Below, in pieces: positions 52,494 to 60,668 of a DNA stretch of 64,000 bases (its first letter is position 1; the number at the start of each line of letters is the position of its first letter). The translations under genes and the position numbers were made by a program. Below the pieces are notes generated by a model that was not told where the DNA came from, did not search any database, and saw nothing but the letters and a program-made list of their open reading frames with translations. This stretch comes from Hymenobacter sp. YIM 151500-1. GTDB lineage: Bacteria; Bacteroidota; Bacteroidia; Cytophagales; Hymenobacteraceae. The DNA lies in contig NZ_CP110139.1 in NCBI RefSeq assembly GCF_025979885.1, positions 4,298,001-4,362,000 of the forward strand, read 5' to 3'.

Positions 52494-52787
52494 ATGGCAA
52501 GCAACGAAGAACAGCAGCAGGCAACCACCGCCCCAGAGCGGAACCTGCGGAAAGAAATTATCGGGCGCGTTACCAGCAGCAAGATGGACAAATCCATCAC
52601 GGTGGTGGTAGAAAGCAAAATCAAGCACCCGATCTACGGTAAGTTCGTTACCAAGTCGACCAAGTTCATGGCCCACGACGAGAACAACGAATGCGGCGAA
52701 GGCGATACGGTGCGCATCATGAGCACTCGCCCGCTAAGCAAAATGAAACGCTGGAGACTGGTAGAAATTCTGGAACGCGCCAAGTAA
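52494..52787 (+). CDS. rpsQ: 30S ribosomal protein S17 (uS17)
   Basis: A 97-residue OB-fold protein: RNLRKEIIGRVTSSKMDKSI, TVVVESKIKHPIYGKFVTKS and VRIMSTRPLSKMKRWRLVEI. The N-terminus has a short Gln-rich extension (SNEEQQQATTAPE). Confidence 0.97.
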   Translation: MASNEEQQQATTAPERNLRKEIIGRVTSSKMDKSITVVVESKIKHPIYGKFVTKSTKFMAHDENNECGEGDTVRIMSTRPLSKMKRWRLVEILERAK

Positions 52788-52788
52788 G

Positions 52789-53157
52789 ATGATACAGCAA
52801 GAATCCCGTCTGACCGTCGCTGATAACAGCGGCGCCAAAGAAGTTCTCTGCATCCGTGTCCTCGGTGGCACGGGCAAGAAATACGCCAGCGTAGGCGACA
52901 AGATTGTAGTAGCCATCAAGTCGGCTATTCCTTCCGGTAACGCCAAGAAGGGCGCTGTATCGAAAGCAGTAGTGGTGCGCACGAAGAAGGAAGTACGTCG
53001 CAAAGACGGTTCCTACATTCGCTTCGATGACAACGCTGCCGTGCTGCTCAATAACAACGATGAGCCCCGCGGCACCCGCATCTTCGGTCCCGTGGCCCGC
53101 GAACTGCGCGAGAAGCAGTTCATGAAAATTGTTTCGCTGGCTCCTGAAGTTCTCTAA
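52789..53157 (+). CDS. rplN: 50S ribosomal protein L14 (uL14)
   Basis: A 122-residue protein: MIQQESRLTVADNSGAKEVL, CIRVLGGTGKKYASVGDKIV and RRKDGSYIRFDDNAAVLLNN are invariant features. It is 1 bp after rpsQ and 3 bp before rplX. Confidence 0.98.
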   Translation: MIQQESRLTVADNSGAKEVLCIRVLGGTGKKYASVGDKIVVAIKSAIPSGNAKKGAVSKAVVVRTKKEVRRKDGSYIRFDDNAAVLLNNNDEPRGTRIFGPVARELREKQFMKIVSLAPEVL

Positions 53158-53160
53158 GCA

Positions 53161-53424
53161 ATGGCAACGAAAACCAAAGAAGCGCCCGTTAAGCTGCACG
53201 TGAAAACCGGCGACACCGTTCTGGTGATTGCCGGCGACGAGAAAGGTAAGACCGGTGTTATCAAATCGGTGAACCGTTCGACGCAGCGTGTTATCGTGGA
53301 AGGCCTGAACCTGGTGACTAAGCACAACAAACCCAGTGCGAAGAATCCTCAGGGTGGCATCACCAAGATCGAGTCGCCGATTCACGTGAGCAACGTGAAG
53401 CGCGTTGAATCGACCAACGCCTAA
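53161..53424 (+). CDS. rplX: 50S ribosomal protein L24 (uL24), short form
   Basis: An 87-residue KOW-domain protein: KLHVKTGDTVLVIAGDEKGK, TGVIKSVNRSTQRVIVEGLN and HNKPSAKNPQGGITKIESPI, then HVSNVKRVESTNA. It is somewhat shorter than the E. coli form (about 104) because the C-terminal lobe is reduced. Confidence 0.95.
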   Translation: MATKTKEAPVKLHVKTGDTVLVIAGDEKGKTGVIKSVNRSTQRVIVEGLNLVTKHNKPSAKNPQGGITKIESPIHVSNVKRVESTNA

Positions 53425-53438
53425 TTCGCTCTACGACT

Positions 53439-53999
53439 ATGGCTCGACTGAAAGACAAGTATCAGAAAGAAGTAGTACCGGCGCTCCAGGAGAAATTCCA
53501 GTTCAAGAGCATCATGCAGGTACCGCGCATCACTAAGATCTGCATCAACCGCGGCATCGGAGCGGCAGTAGCCGACAAGAAGCTGGTGGATAACGGCGTA
53601 GACGAGCTGACCACCATCACTGGTCAGAAAGCTGTGCCGACCATTGCCAAACGTTCGGTGTCAAACTTCAAGCTGCGTGAAGGTATGCCCATCGGAGCCC
53701 GCGTTACCCTGCGTGGTGAGCGGATGTACGAGTTCCTGGACCGTCTGCTGACCGTGGCTCTGCCCCGCGTCCGCGACTTTAAAGGCATCAACGACAAAGG
53801 CTTCGATGGCCGCGGCAACTACACGCTGGGCATCAAAGAACAAATTATCTTCCCGGAAATCTCAATCGACAAGATTAAGTCGATTGCCGGTATGGACATC
53901 ACCTTCGTAACGACCGCCGAAAACGATGAGCAGAGCTATGAGCTGCTCCGCGCCTTCGGTATGCCGTTCGCTAACGCCAAGAAACAAAACAATGGCTAA
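53439..53999 (+). CDS. rplE: 50S ribosomal protein L5 (uL5)
   Basis: A 186-residue 5S rRNA-binding protein: MARLKDKYQKEVVPALQEKF, TGQKAVPTIAKRSVSNFKLR, EGMPIGARVTLRGERMYEFL and GNYTLGIKEQIIFPEISIDK. Its end overlaps the rpsN start by eight bases, suggesting translational coupling. Confidence 0.98.
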   Translation: MARLKDKYQKEVVPALQEKFQFKSIMQVPRITKICINRGIGAAVADKKLVDNGVDELTTITGQKAVPTIAKRSVSNFKLREGMPIGARVTLRGERMYEFLDRLLTVALPRVRDFKGINDKGFDGRGNYTLGIKEQIIFPEISIDKIKSIAGMDITFVTTAENDEQSYELLRAFGMPFANAKKQNNG

Positions 54000-54261
54000 G
54001 GAATCCATCAAAGCTCGGGAGCGGAAGCGCATCGCTCTGGTAGCCCGTTACGCCGAGAAGCGTAAAGCTCTGAAAGCTGCCGGTGACCTGGAAGGTCTGG
54101 ACAAGCTGCCCCGCAACTCGTCGCCCGTGCGCCTGCACAACCGCGACATGATTGACGGCCGTCCGCGTGGCTACATGCGCAAGTTCGGCATCAGCCGCGT
54201 GCGTTTCCGCGAAATGGCACTGGCCGGCAAAATCCCGGGCGTGACCAAGTCCAGCTGGTAA
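53992..54261 (+). CDS. rpsN: 30S ribosomal protein S14 (uS14), zinc-free form
   Basis: An 89-residue protein without any cysteine, so it is the C-minus form: MAKESIKARERKRIALVARY, LPRNSSPVRLHNRDMIDGRP and GYMRKFGISRVRFREMALAG. The ATG at 53992 lies inside the end of rplE; longer frames upstream are rejected. A terminator-like hairpin and a promoter follow it, splitting the spc cluster. Confidence 0.97.
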   Translation: MAKESIKARERKRIALVARYAEKRKALKAAGDLEGLDKLPRNSSPVRLHNRDMIDGRPRGYMRKFGISRVRFREMALAGKIPGVTKSSW

Positions 54262-54367
54262 GCAGAAAGTATTCCCGAGCAGCTCAGCTGCAACTGGGAT
54301 AGAATTTGGCAGGTTGCCGAGAGAAACCATTGGCCGAGCCCGAAAGCCGAGCCAAGTAGTCTTAACC

Positions 54368-54406
54368 GAAAATTTCGTCGCCTCTTTCCGTGGCGGCGAA
54401 ATTTTC
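54368..54406 (+). terminator. Terminator-like hairpin between rpsN and rpsH
   Basis: GAAAATTTCGTCGCC pairs with GGCGGCGAAATTTTC (15 bp, one G-U type mismatch) around TCTTTCCGT. It ends two bases before the -7 box of the next promoter, and its loop contains the -33 element. Confidence 0.7.
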
Positions 54407-54415
54407 ATATCTTTG
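54385..54415 (+). promoter_or_regulatory. Promoter before rpsH, overlapping the hairpin
   Basis: A perfect -7 box TATCTTTG (54408-54415) with TTTC (54385-54388), one base off TTTG, 19 bp upstream. It lies 39 bp before rpsH and would restart transcription of rpsH-rplF-rplR-rpsE and following genes. Confidence 0.7.
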
Positions 54416-54453
54416 CGGCTCCCTAAAAACGGGCGCTTCATTTTCACATCCGA

Positions 54454-54852
54454 ATGAACACAGATCCAATTGCCGACTACCTGACCCGGGTGCGTAATGC
54501 CATTAAGGCTAGCCACCGGGTAGTAGAAATTCCGGCCAGCAACATCAAAAAGGAGATTACGAAGGTGCTCTACAAGAAGGGCTACATTCAGAGCTACCGG
54601 TTTGATGATGGCGCCGTGCAGGGCACGATTAAAATCGCGCTGAAGTATAATCCGGCTACCAAGAAGTCTGCTATCACGAAGCTGGAGCGTGTGAGCACGC
54701 CGGGTCTTCGCAAGTACGCTCACGTGGAAAATCTTCCGCGCGTTCTGAGCGGCCTGGGCATTGCTATTCTATCGACGTCGAAAGGCGTGATGACGGAGAA
54801 AGAGGCGAAAGCCGAGAACGTGGGCGGCGAAGTGCTGTGCTACGTCTACTAA
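54454..54852 (+). CDS. rpsH: 30S ribosomal protein S8 (uS8)
   Basis: A 132-residue protein: MNTDPIADYLTRVRNAIKAS, LYKKGYIQSYRFDDGAVQGT, RVSTPGLRKYAHVENLPRVL and GLGIAILSTSKGVMTEKEAK. In E. coli S8 is the autogenous repressor of the spc operon. Here it starts a transcript of its own. Confidence 0.98.
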   Translation: MNTDPIADYLTRVRNAIKASHRVVEIPASNIKKEITKVLYKKGYIQSYRFDDGAVQGTIKIALKYNPATKKSAITKLERVSTPGLRKYAHVENLPRVLSGLGIAILSTSKGVMTEKEAKAENVGGEVLCYVY

Positions 54853-54871
54853 TCTGAAAAGAAACGAGACT

Positions 54872-55426
54872 ATGTCACGCATTGGTAAACTGCCCATCAG
54901 CCTGCCCGCTAACGTGCAGGTGGAAGTGAGCAACGAAAACACCGTAACGGTAAAGGGCCCGAAAGGCACCTTGTCGCTACCGGTGGACCGCGATATTACG
55001 GTGGCCAAAGAAGACGGTCAGCTGGTAGTTACGCGTCCTACGGAGCAGAAGCGCCACAAAGCTATGCACGGTCTGTACCGTTCCTTGCTGAACAACTTGG
55101 TGAATGGGGTAAGCAACGGCTTTGAAGAAAAGCTGGAACTGGTAGGGGTAGGCTACAAAGCCGCTATGGCCGGTACTACGCTTGAACTGTCATTGGGTTA
55201 CTCGCATAACATCTTCCTGGCGCTGCCCAAGGAAGTAACGGCTACCGCCGTAACCGAGAAAGGTAAAAACCCCATCGTTACGCTGACCAGCATTGACAAG
55301 CAGCTGCTGGGCCAAGTAGCCGCCAAGATTCGTTCGTTGCGCAAAGTTGAGCCTTACAAAGGCAAGGGCGTGCGCTTCGTGGGCGAGCAGATTCGTCGTA
55401 AGGCTGGTAAAACGGCTTCGAAATAA
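54872..55426 (+). CDS. rplF: 50S ribosomal protein L6 (uL6)
   Basis: A 184-residue two-domain protein: MSRIGKLPISLPANVQVEVS, VTVKGPKGTLSLPVDRDITV, LVNGVSNGFEEKLELVGVGY and PYKGKGVRFVGEQIRRKAGK. Length is normal. It is 19 bp after rpsH and 9 bp before rplR. Confidence 0.98.
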   Translation: MSRIGKLPISLPANVQVEVSNENTVTVKGPKGTLSLPVDRDITVAKEDGQLVVTRPTEQKRHKAMHGLYRSLLNNLVNGVSNGFEEKLELVGVGYKAAMAGTTLELSLGYSHNIFLALPKEVTATAVTEKGKNPIVTLTSIDKQLLGQVAAKIRSLRKVEPYKGKGVRFVGEQIRRKAGKTASK

Positions 55427-55435
55427 TATCACACC

Positions 55436-55786
55436 ATGGCTTTCGATAAAGCAACTAGAAGAAAACGGATCCAGCGCATCATCCGCACTAAGGTCGCTGG
55501 CACGTCCGAGCGTCCGCGCTTGTCGGTCTTTCGTAGCAACACGGGCATCTACGCCCAGATCATTGATGACACGAAAGGTCACACGCTGGCGTCTGCTTCC
55601 TCGAAGCACGTTTCGGTGGAAGGGGGCAACGGAGTCGCCCTCGCTGCCGCAGTCGGCAAAGAGCTTGCCACCCGTGCTCAGGAAAAAGGAATTTCGAAAG
55701 TGGTATTTGACCGTTCCGGTTACCTCTACCACGGCCGCGTAAAATCATTGGCAGAAGGAGCCCGCGAAGGCGGCCTCAATTTCTAA
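55436..55786 (+). CDS. rplR: 50S ribosomal protein L18 (uL18)
   Basis: A 116-residue 5S rRNA-binding protein: RKRIQRIIRTKVAGTSERPR, LSVFRSNTGIYAQIIDDTKG and VVFDRSGYLYHGRVKSLAEG, ending GAREGGLNF. It is 6 bp before rpsE. Confidence 0.98.
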   Translation: MAFDKATRRKRIQRIIRTKVAGTSERPRLSVFRSNTGIYAQIIDDTKGHTLASASSKHVSVEGGNGVALAAAVGKELATRAQEKGISKVVFDRSGYLYHGRVKSLAEGAREGGLNF

Positions 55787-55792
55787 ATCATC

Positions 55793-56401
55793 ATGGCAGA
55801 ATTTAACACCGGCAACCGTGGTGGTGGCAATGACCGTGGCGGCAACGACCGTCGAGGTGGTGGCAATGACCGTCGCGGCAACAACGACCGTAACAACGAG
55901 CAGCAGTCCCGCACCGGCGACTCTGACCTGAAAGAAAAGGTGGTTGCCATCAACCGCGTAGCCAAAGTAGTGAAAGGCGGTCGTCGCTTTAGCTTCTCGG
56001 CCATCGTGGTAGTAGGTGACGGCAACGGTACCGTAGGCTACGGCCTCGGCAAAGCCAACGAGGTGACCGACGCCATTGCCAAAGGCATTGACGACGCAAA
56101 GAAAAACCTGGTGAAAGTGCCGCTCTATAAGCACACGGTTCCCCACGTGATGGAAGGCAAGTATTCGGGTGGCTACGTGCTGGTACTGCCGGCCGCCGCT
56201 GGTACGGGCGTAATTGCCGGCGGTGCTATGCGCGCTGTGTTTGAAAGTGCTGGTATCAAAGACGTGCTGGCTAAGTCGAAAGGCTCGTCGAACCCCCACA
56301 ACGTGGTAAAGGCTACCTTCGATGCGCTGCTGAAGATGCGTGACCCCATGCAGATTGCGCAGGCTCGCGGCATTACCCTCTCGCAAGTGTTTAACGGCTA
56401 A
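55793..56401 (+). CDS. rpsE: 30S ribosomal protein S5 (uS5) with RGG-like N-terminal extension
   Basis: A 202-residue protein. Residues 2-45 are an Arg/Gly/Asn/Asp-rich extension (NTGNRGGGNDRGGNDRRGGG, NDRRGNNDRNNEQQ) encoded by a visible tandem duplication of about 35 bp. The normal S5 follows: DLKEKVVAINRVAKVVKGGR, FSFSAIVVVGDGNGTVGYGL, GKANEVTDAIAKGIDDAKKN and GTGVIAGGAMRAVFESAGIK. S5 lies with S3 and S4 around the mRNA entry channel and acts in decoding accuracy. The extension is similar in style to the S3 tail. Confidence 0.97.
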   Translation: MAEFNTGNRGGGNDRGGNDRRGGGNDRRGNNDRNNEQQSRTGDSDLKEKVVAINRVAKVVKGGRRFSFSAIVVVGDGNGTVGYGLGKANEVTDAIAKGIDDAKKNLVKVPLYKHTVPHVMEGKYSGGYVLVLPAAAGTGVIAGGAMRAVFESAGIKDVLAKSKGSSNPHNVVKATFDALLKMRDPMQIAQARGITLSQVFNG

Positions 56402-56407
56402 GAGCAG

Positions 56408-56587
56408 ATGGCGCAGATCCAAATCAAACTCGTGAAGAGCGTTATCGACCGCCCCGAGCGGCAGAAGCGCACTGTGAAGGCCTTGGGCCTTGGCAAAATC
56501 GGCAGCAGTAAAGCTGTTGAAAACACCCCCCAGATTGCTGGTATGGTGAATGCCGTAAAGCATCTGTTGGAAGTAACCGAACTCTAG
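56408..56587 (+). CDS. rpmD: 50S ribosomal protein L30 (uL30)
   Basis: A 59-residue protein (MAQIQIKLVKSVIDRPERQK, RTVKALGLGKIGSSKAVENT, PQIAGMVNAVKHLLEVTEL) with the standard L30 fold. It lies six bases after rpsE and 13 before rplO, as in other spc operons. Confidence 0.97.
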   Translation: MAQIQIKLVKSVIDRPERQKRTVKALGLGKIGSSKAVENTPQIAGMVNAVKHLLEVTEL

Positions 56588-56600
56588 GAATCTCCCGAAA

Positions 56601-57044
56601 ATGAATCTCAGCAATCTCAAACCGGCCGTTGGTTCTACTCGCAACGTGAAGCGTGTAGGTCGCGGTACAGGTTCCGGTCGCGGCGGCACGTCGACGCGCG
56701 GCCACAAAGGTGCCAAGTCCCGTTCGGGTTACTCCAAGAAGTCGGGCTTCGAAGGTGGCCAAATGCCCCTGCAGCGCCGGGTTCCGAAGTTCGGCTTTAA
56801 GAATGCGAACCGCATTGAATACAAAGCTGTTAACCTCGACGTGCTGACAAGCTTGACCGAGAATGGCGCCACGACGCTAGACGCCGCCTTCTTTGTTAAT
56901 GCTGGTTTGGCTTCGAAGAATGCCAAGATTAAAGTGCTAGGCCGCGGTGAAATCACCAAGGCGCTGGAAGTACACGCTCATGCTTTCTCCAAGTCGGCCG
57001 TTGAGGCCATTGAGAAGGCTGGGGGTAAAGCTGTGACGCTGTAA
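56601..57044 (+). CDS. rplO: 50S ribosomal protein L15 (uL15)
   Basis: A 147-residue protein: MNLSNLKPAVGSTRNVKRVG, RGTGSGRGGTSTRGHKGAKS, RSGYSKKSGFEGGQMPLQRR and VPKFGFKNANRIEYKAVNLD. Length is normal. secY starts 12 bp after its stop. Confidence 0.98.
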   Translation: MNLSNLKPAVGSTRNVKRVGRGTGSGRGGTSTRGHKGAKSRSGYSKKSGFEGGQMPLQRRVPKFGFKNANRIEYKAVNLDVLTSLTENGATTLDAAFFVNAGLASKNAKIKVLGRGEITKALEVHAHAFSKSAVEAIEKAGGKAVTL

Positions 57045-57056
57045 GCCTGACTGGCA

Positions 57057-58370
57057 ATGAACAAGTTCATCACCACGATTAAGAACATTTTTGCGATTGA
57101 AGATCTGCGGATGCGGATCTTCAATACGCTTTTTTTCATTGCCATCTATCGGCTGGGTTCTTACGTGGTGCTGCCCGGAGTTGATCCGACGCGGCTAAAG
57201 GACAGCGCAGGTGGTGTGCTTGGTATTCTGGACACGCTACTTGGCGGTGCTTTCAGCAACGCCTCGATCTTCGCTCTGGGCATTATGCCCTACATCTCGG
57301 CCTCTATTGTGCTGCAACTGCTCACAATTGCCGTTCCTTATTTTCAGAAGCTTCAAAAGGAGGGAGAGTCGGGACGTAAGAAGATCAACCAGTACACGCG
57401 CATTCTCACCATCCCGATTGTAGCACTGCAGTCAGTGGGCTTCATTGCAACCATCAACGCCGAAGCCATTACCAATCCCGGGGTTTTCTTTACCGTCTCG
57501 ACGGCCATTATCGTGACAGCGGGTACGCTGTTTTGCATGTGGCTGGGAGAAAAGATTACTGATAAAGGGATTGGCAACGGTATTTCGATGCTGATTATGA
57601 TTGGCATCGTGTCACGTCTACCCGGTGCTATCATTGGGGAAGCAGCAGCTCGTACCATGCGTGGCTCGCTTATCTTTTTGATTGAGCTGGTAGTGCTGTT
57701 CCTGGTGGTAATGGCTGTGATTATCCTAACGCAGGCGGTTCGTCAGATTCCGGTGCAGTACGCCAAACAGGTAGGTGGTGCCGCGCAGCTTAGCTCGCAG
57801 CGGCAGTACATTCCGATGAAAGTGAATGCTGCTGGCGTAATGCCCATCATCTTCGCTCAATCATTGATGTTTGTGCCCGCCATTGCAGCATCGGCCTGGA
57901 ATAAAGACAGTGAAACTGCTGGTCTGATCGGCACTTGGTTCCAGCCTGACCATTTGGTGTACAACATTGTCTTCGGTCTGCTTATCATCATCTTCACCTA
58001 CTTCTACACGGCTATCAGCGTTAATCCCAACCAGATTGCGGATGATTTGAAGCGGAGCGGTGGATTTATTCCGGGAGTGAAGCCAGGCCGGGACACGTCG
58101 GAATTTATTGATGAAGTGTTGACGCGCATTACGCTGCCCGGTGCTGTGGCCTTGGCTATTATTGCCATTCTTCCCTCATTGGCTAAAGTAGCGGGAGTTA
58201 CTACCGGTTTTGCTCAGTTCTATGGCGGTACTTCGCTCATCATCATGGTGGGAGTAGTGCTGGACACAGTGAATCAAGTGAAGAGCTATCTGCTCATGCG
58301 GCATTACGACGGCATGATGAAGACTGGCAAGGTGCGGGGCCGCTCCCAAAATATTGCCCTCGCTTCGTAA
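57057..58370 (+). CDS. secY: Preprotein translocase subunit SecY
   Basis: A 437-residue protein with ten membrane helices, the central channel of the Sec translocon. It shows LGSYVVLPGVDPTRLKDSAG, ASIFALGIMPYISASIVLQL, GEKITDKGIGNGISMLIMIG and QYIPMKVNAAGVMPIIFAQS, and the C-terminal SYLLMRHYDGMMKTGKVRGR loop. Length is normal for the phylum. It is 2 bp before map. Confidence 0.98.
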   Translation: MNKFITTIKNIFAIEDLRMRIFNTLFFIAIYRLGSYVVLPGVDPTRLKDSAGGVLGILDTLLGGAFSNASIFALGIMPYISASIVLQLLTIAVPYFQKLQKEGESGRKKINQYTRILTIPIVALQSVGFIATINAEAITNPGVFFTVSTAIIVTAGTLFCMWLGEKITDKGIGNGISMLIMIGIVSRLPGAIIGEAAARTMRGSLIFLIELVVLFLVVMAVIILTQAVRQIPVQYAKQVGGAAQLSSQRQYIPMKVNAAGVMPIIFAQSLMFVPAIAASAWNKDSETAGLIGTWFQPDHLVYNIVFGLLIIIFTYFYTAISVNPNQIADDLKRSGGFIPGVKPGRDTSEFIDEVLTRITLPGAVALAIIAILPSLAKVAGVTTGFAQFYGGTSLIIMVGVVLDTVNQVKSYLLMRHYDGMMKTGKVRGRSQNIALAS

Positions 58371-58372
58371 AG

Positions 58373-59164
58373 ATGATTTTTTACAAGACCGAGGAAGAAA
58401 TAGAATTGATGCGGGCCAGTGCGCGAGTGTTGGCCCGAGCCCACGGTGAGGTGGCCAGCATGATTCGGGAAGGAATCACCACCCGTGAGCTAGATAAGCG
58501 TGCGGAGGAGTTTATTCGCGACAATGGTGCCCATCCCGCTTTCAAAGGAGTACCGGCGTCTAGCAAAGGATTTCCCGATTTTCCGGGGAGTCTCTGCATC
58601 TCGCCTAACTCGGTAGTAGTGCACGGATTTCCGGGCGACTATACCTTGAAAAGCGGCGACATCGTGTCAATAGATTGCGGAGTGCTGCTGAATGGCTACC
58701 ACTCCGATAGTGCTTACACTTACCCAGTAGGGGAGGTGGCGCCTGAGGTGCTCAAATTGCTGGCAGAAACCAAAAAGTCGCTTTACCTCGGCATCGAGCA
58801 AGCGGTGGCGGGCAACCGAATGGGTGACGTCAGCTATGCCATTCAGAACCATGTTGAGAAACAAGGATACGGAGTGGTGCGCGAGTTGGTAGGCCACGGC
58901 ATCGGCAAGAAACTGCACGAGCGGCCGGAAGTACCTAATTACGGTAAGCGCGGCGCAGGCCTAAAGTTACAGACCGGTCTTACACTGGCCATTGAGCCCA
59001 TGGTGAACTTAGGCAAAAAGGATGTGGTGCAAGAGAAGGATGGCTGGACCATCCGGACCAAGGACCTGAAACCCTCGGCGCACTTTGAGCACACGGTAGT
59101 TGTTCGCAAAGAAAAGGCGGAAATTCTTACCTCCTTCGAATACATAGAAAAAGCCCTACAGTAG
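58373..59164 (+). CDS. map: Type I methionine aminopeptidase
   Basis: A 263-residue enzyme that removes the initiator methionine from new proteins. The metal ligands are visible in DIVSIDCGVLLNGYHSDSAY (two Asp), GHGIGKKLHERPEVPNYG (His), and LTLAIEPMVNLG and FEHTVVV (two Glu). Length is normal. It lies between secY and infA, the usual bacterial order. Confidence 0.98.
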   Translation: MIFYKTEEEIELMRASARVLARAHGEVASMIREGITTRELDKRAEEFIRDNGAHPAFKGVPASSKGFPDFPGSLCISPNSVVVHGFPGDYTLKSGDIVSIDCGVLLNGYHSDSAYTYPVGEVAPEVLKLLAETKKSLYLGIEQAVAGNRMGDVSYAIQNHVEKQGYGVVRELVGHGIGKKLHERPEVPNYGKRGAGLKLQTGLTLAIEPMVNLGKKDVVQEKDGWTIRTKDLKPSAHFEHTVVVRKEKAEILTSFEYIEKALQ

Positions 59165-59168
59165 CCTT

Positions 59169-59387
59169 ATGGCCAAACAAACTTCCATTGAGCAGGACGG
59201 TGTTATCCTGGAAGCCCTCTCCAACGCCATGTTCCGCGTGGAGCTGGAGAACGGTCACCAGCTGATTGCCCACATCTCGGGTAAGATGCGGATGCACTAC
59301 ATCAAGATTCTGCCGGGAGATAAGGTGAAGCTGGAAATGTCGCCTTACGACTTGTCGAAAGGCCGAATCGTTTACCGTTACAAATAG
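59169..59387 (+). CDS. infA: Translation initiation factor IF-1
   Basis: A 72-residue OB-fold protein: MAKQTSIEQDGVILEALSNA, MFRVELENGHQLIAHISGKM, RMHYIKILPGDKVKLEMSPY and DLSKGRIVYRYK. It occupies the A site during initiation. It is four bases after map. A foldback repeat separates it from rpmJ. Confidence 0.98.
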   Translation: MAKQTSIEQDGVILEALSNAMFRVELENGHQLIAHISGKMRMHYIKILPGDKVKLEMSPYDLSKGRIVYRYK

Positions 59388-59396
59388 AGGGTCACT

Positions 59397-59483
59397 AGGG
59401 ACTTGGGGTCTTAGGTCTTGGCTGACGTTCTGACAGCTAAAAGGCAACAGGCCTCGATTCCGCACCTAAGACCCCAAGTCTCT
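59397..59483. repeat. GACTTGGGG-word foldback between infA and rpmJ
   Basis: The arms AGGGACTTGGGGTCTTAGG (59397-59415) and its inverted copy (59465-59483) differ at one base, with a 49-base loop. The words are those of the 43447-43517 foldback. Confidence 0.8.
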
Positions 59484-59507
59484 AAGCCTCCTAAGTTTCT
59501 TTACCTC

Positions 59508-59624
59508 ATGAAAGTCAAAGCGTCCGTTAAGAAGCGCAGCGTCGACTGTAAGGTGATTCGCCGTAAAGGCAAGCTTTACGTCATCAACAAGAAGAACCCC
59601 CGCTATAAGCAGCGGCAGGGGTAG
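59508..59624 (+). CDS. rpmJ: 50S ribosomal protein L36 (bL36), zinc-free form
   Basis: A 38-residue protein, MKVKASVKKRSVDCKVIRRK then GKLYVINKKNPRYKQRQG. In the zinc-binding type the ligands are three Cys and a His. Here only one Cys remains (DCKV); the first position is Ser, the third Asn (VIN) and the His is Tyr (PRYKQ). It is therefore a C-minus form that cannot bind zinc in the usual way. It is flanked by repeats on both sides. Confidence 0.95.
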   Translation: MKVKASVKKRSVDCKVIRRKGKLYVINKKNPRYKQRQG

Positions 59625-59636
59625 TCAACTGGAAGT

Positions 59637-59725
59637 TGGGGACTTAGGGCCTGGAGGACTTGGTTTTTAAAGGAAAACAGTCCTGAAGAAGCCACGTCCC
59701 CATGACCCTAACTCGCCAAAAACCC
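59637..59725. repeat. Decayed GACTTAGG-word repeat between rpmJ and rpsM
   Basis: Left words GTTGGGGACTTAGGG and GGAGGACTTGG face right words CAGTCCT and GTCCCCATGACCCTAACT. The pairing is partial. It looks like a degenerate relative of 43447-43517. Confidence 0.5.
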
Positions 59726-59736
59726 AAATTCAACAC

Positions 59737-60114
59737 ATGGCTCGTATTGCAGGGGTAGATATCCCAGACAACAAGCGCGGCGAAATTGCGCTGACCTACA
59801 TCTTCGGCATTGGTCGTGCCTCGGCCCAACAGATTCTTGCTAAAGCAGGCGTTGACCTGAATAAGAAGGTGCGGGAGTGGACGGAAGCCGAAGCCGGCGA
59901 AATCCGCGGCGTAATTGCCGCCGAATACAAGACTGAAGGTGTGCTACGCTCGGAAGTGCAGCTGAACATCAAGCGTCTGATGGACATCGGTTGTTACCGG
60001 GGTCTGCGTCACCGCAAAGGTCTGCCGGTTCGGGGTCAGCGCACCAAGAACAACTCGCGTACCCGCAAGGGCAAGCGCAAGACTGTTGCTGGCAAGAAGA
60101 AGGCTACTAAATAA
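59737..60114 (+). CDS. rpsM: 30S ribosomal protein S13 (uS13)
   Basis: A 125-residue protein of the 30S head that contacts P-site tRNA: MARIAGVDIPDNKRGEIALT, YIFGIGRASAQQILAKAGVD and CYRGLRHRKGLPVRGQRTKN, then NSRTRKGKRKTV and a Lys-rich end. Length is normal. The AT-rich foldback follows. Confidence 0.98.
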   Translation: MARIAGVDIPDNKRGEIALTYIFGIGRASAQQILAKAGVDLNKKVREWTEAEAGEIRGVIAAEYKTEGVLRSEVQLNIKRLMDIGCYRGLRHRKGLPVRGQRTKNNSRTRKGKRKTVAGKKKATK

Positions 60115-60132
60115 TTCATAGCGGAAATCAGA

Positions 60133-60241
60133 ATTAATTAATAATTGATAATTAGTAATTAAGAATTGGCCGGTAGTCTGAAATATGTGGAAAGACCGTA
60201 AACCAGAATTCTTAATTACTAATTGTCAGTTATTAATTAAT
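60133..60241. repeat. AT-rich foldback between rpsM and rpsK
   Basis: The arms 60133-60167 (ATTAATTAATAATTGATAAT then TAGTAATTAAGAATT) and 60207-60241 pair over 35 bases with two mismatches, both of which can be G-U pairs. The arm is a run of AATTGATAATTA words. GC content changes sharply against the neighbouring ribosomal genes. Confidence 0.85.
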
Positions 60242-60275
60242 CCTAACACCTTCCGCGGTTTTTTGCGATAACCAA

Positions 60276-60668
60276 ATGGCACAAAAGAGAAAAGACAAAG
60301 CCAAAAAGCGCGTTGTCGTTGTTGAGCCGATAGGCCAAGTTCACATCAAGGCTTCGTTCAACAACATCATTATCTCCATCACCAACAACAACGGCCAGGT
60401 GATTTCCTGGGCTTCGGCTGGTAAGATGGGGTTCCGGGGTTCCAAGAAGAATACGCCCTACGCCGCGCAGATGGCCATGACCGACTGCGGCAAAGTGGCT
60501 CACGACCTGGGTCTGCGCAAGGCCGAGGTATTCGTGAAAGGTCCGGGCGCGGGCCGCGAGTCGGCTATTCGTACGCTGGGTAACGTGGGTATTGAGGTAA
60601 CGACCATCAAGGACGTGACGCCGCTGCCCCATAATGGCTGCCGTCCTCCCAAACGTCGTCGCGTTTGA
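60276..60668 (+). CDS. rpsK: 30S ribosomal protein S11 (uS11)
   Basis: A 130-residue platform protein: GQVHIKASFNNIIISITNNN, GQVISWASAGKMGFRGSKKN, TPYAAQMAMTDCGKVAHDLG and GAGRESAIRTLGNVGIEVTT, ending HNGCRPPKRRRV. Length is normal. Confidence 0.98.
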   Translation: MAQKRKDKAKKRVVVVEPIGQVHIKASFNNIIISITNNNGQVISWASAGKMGFRGSKKNTPYAAQMAMTDCGKVAHDLGLRKAEVFVKGPGAGRESAIRTLGNVGIEVTTIKDVTPLPHNGCRPPKRRRV

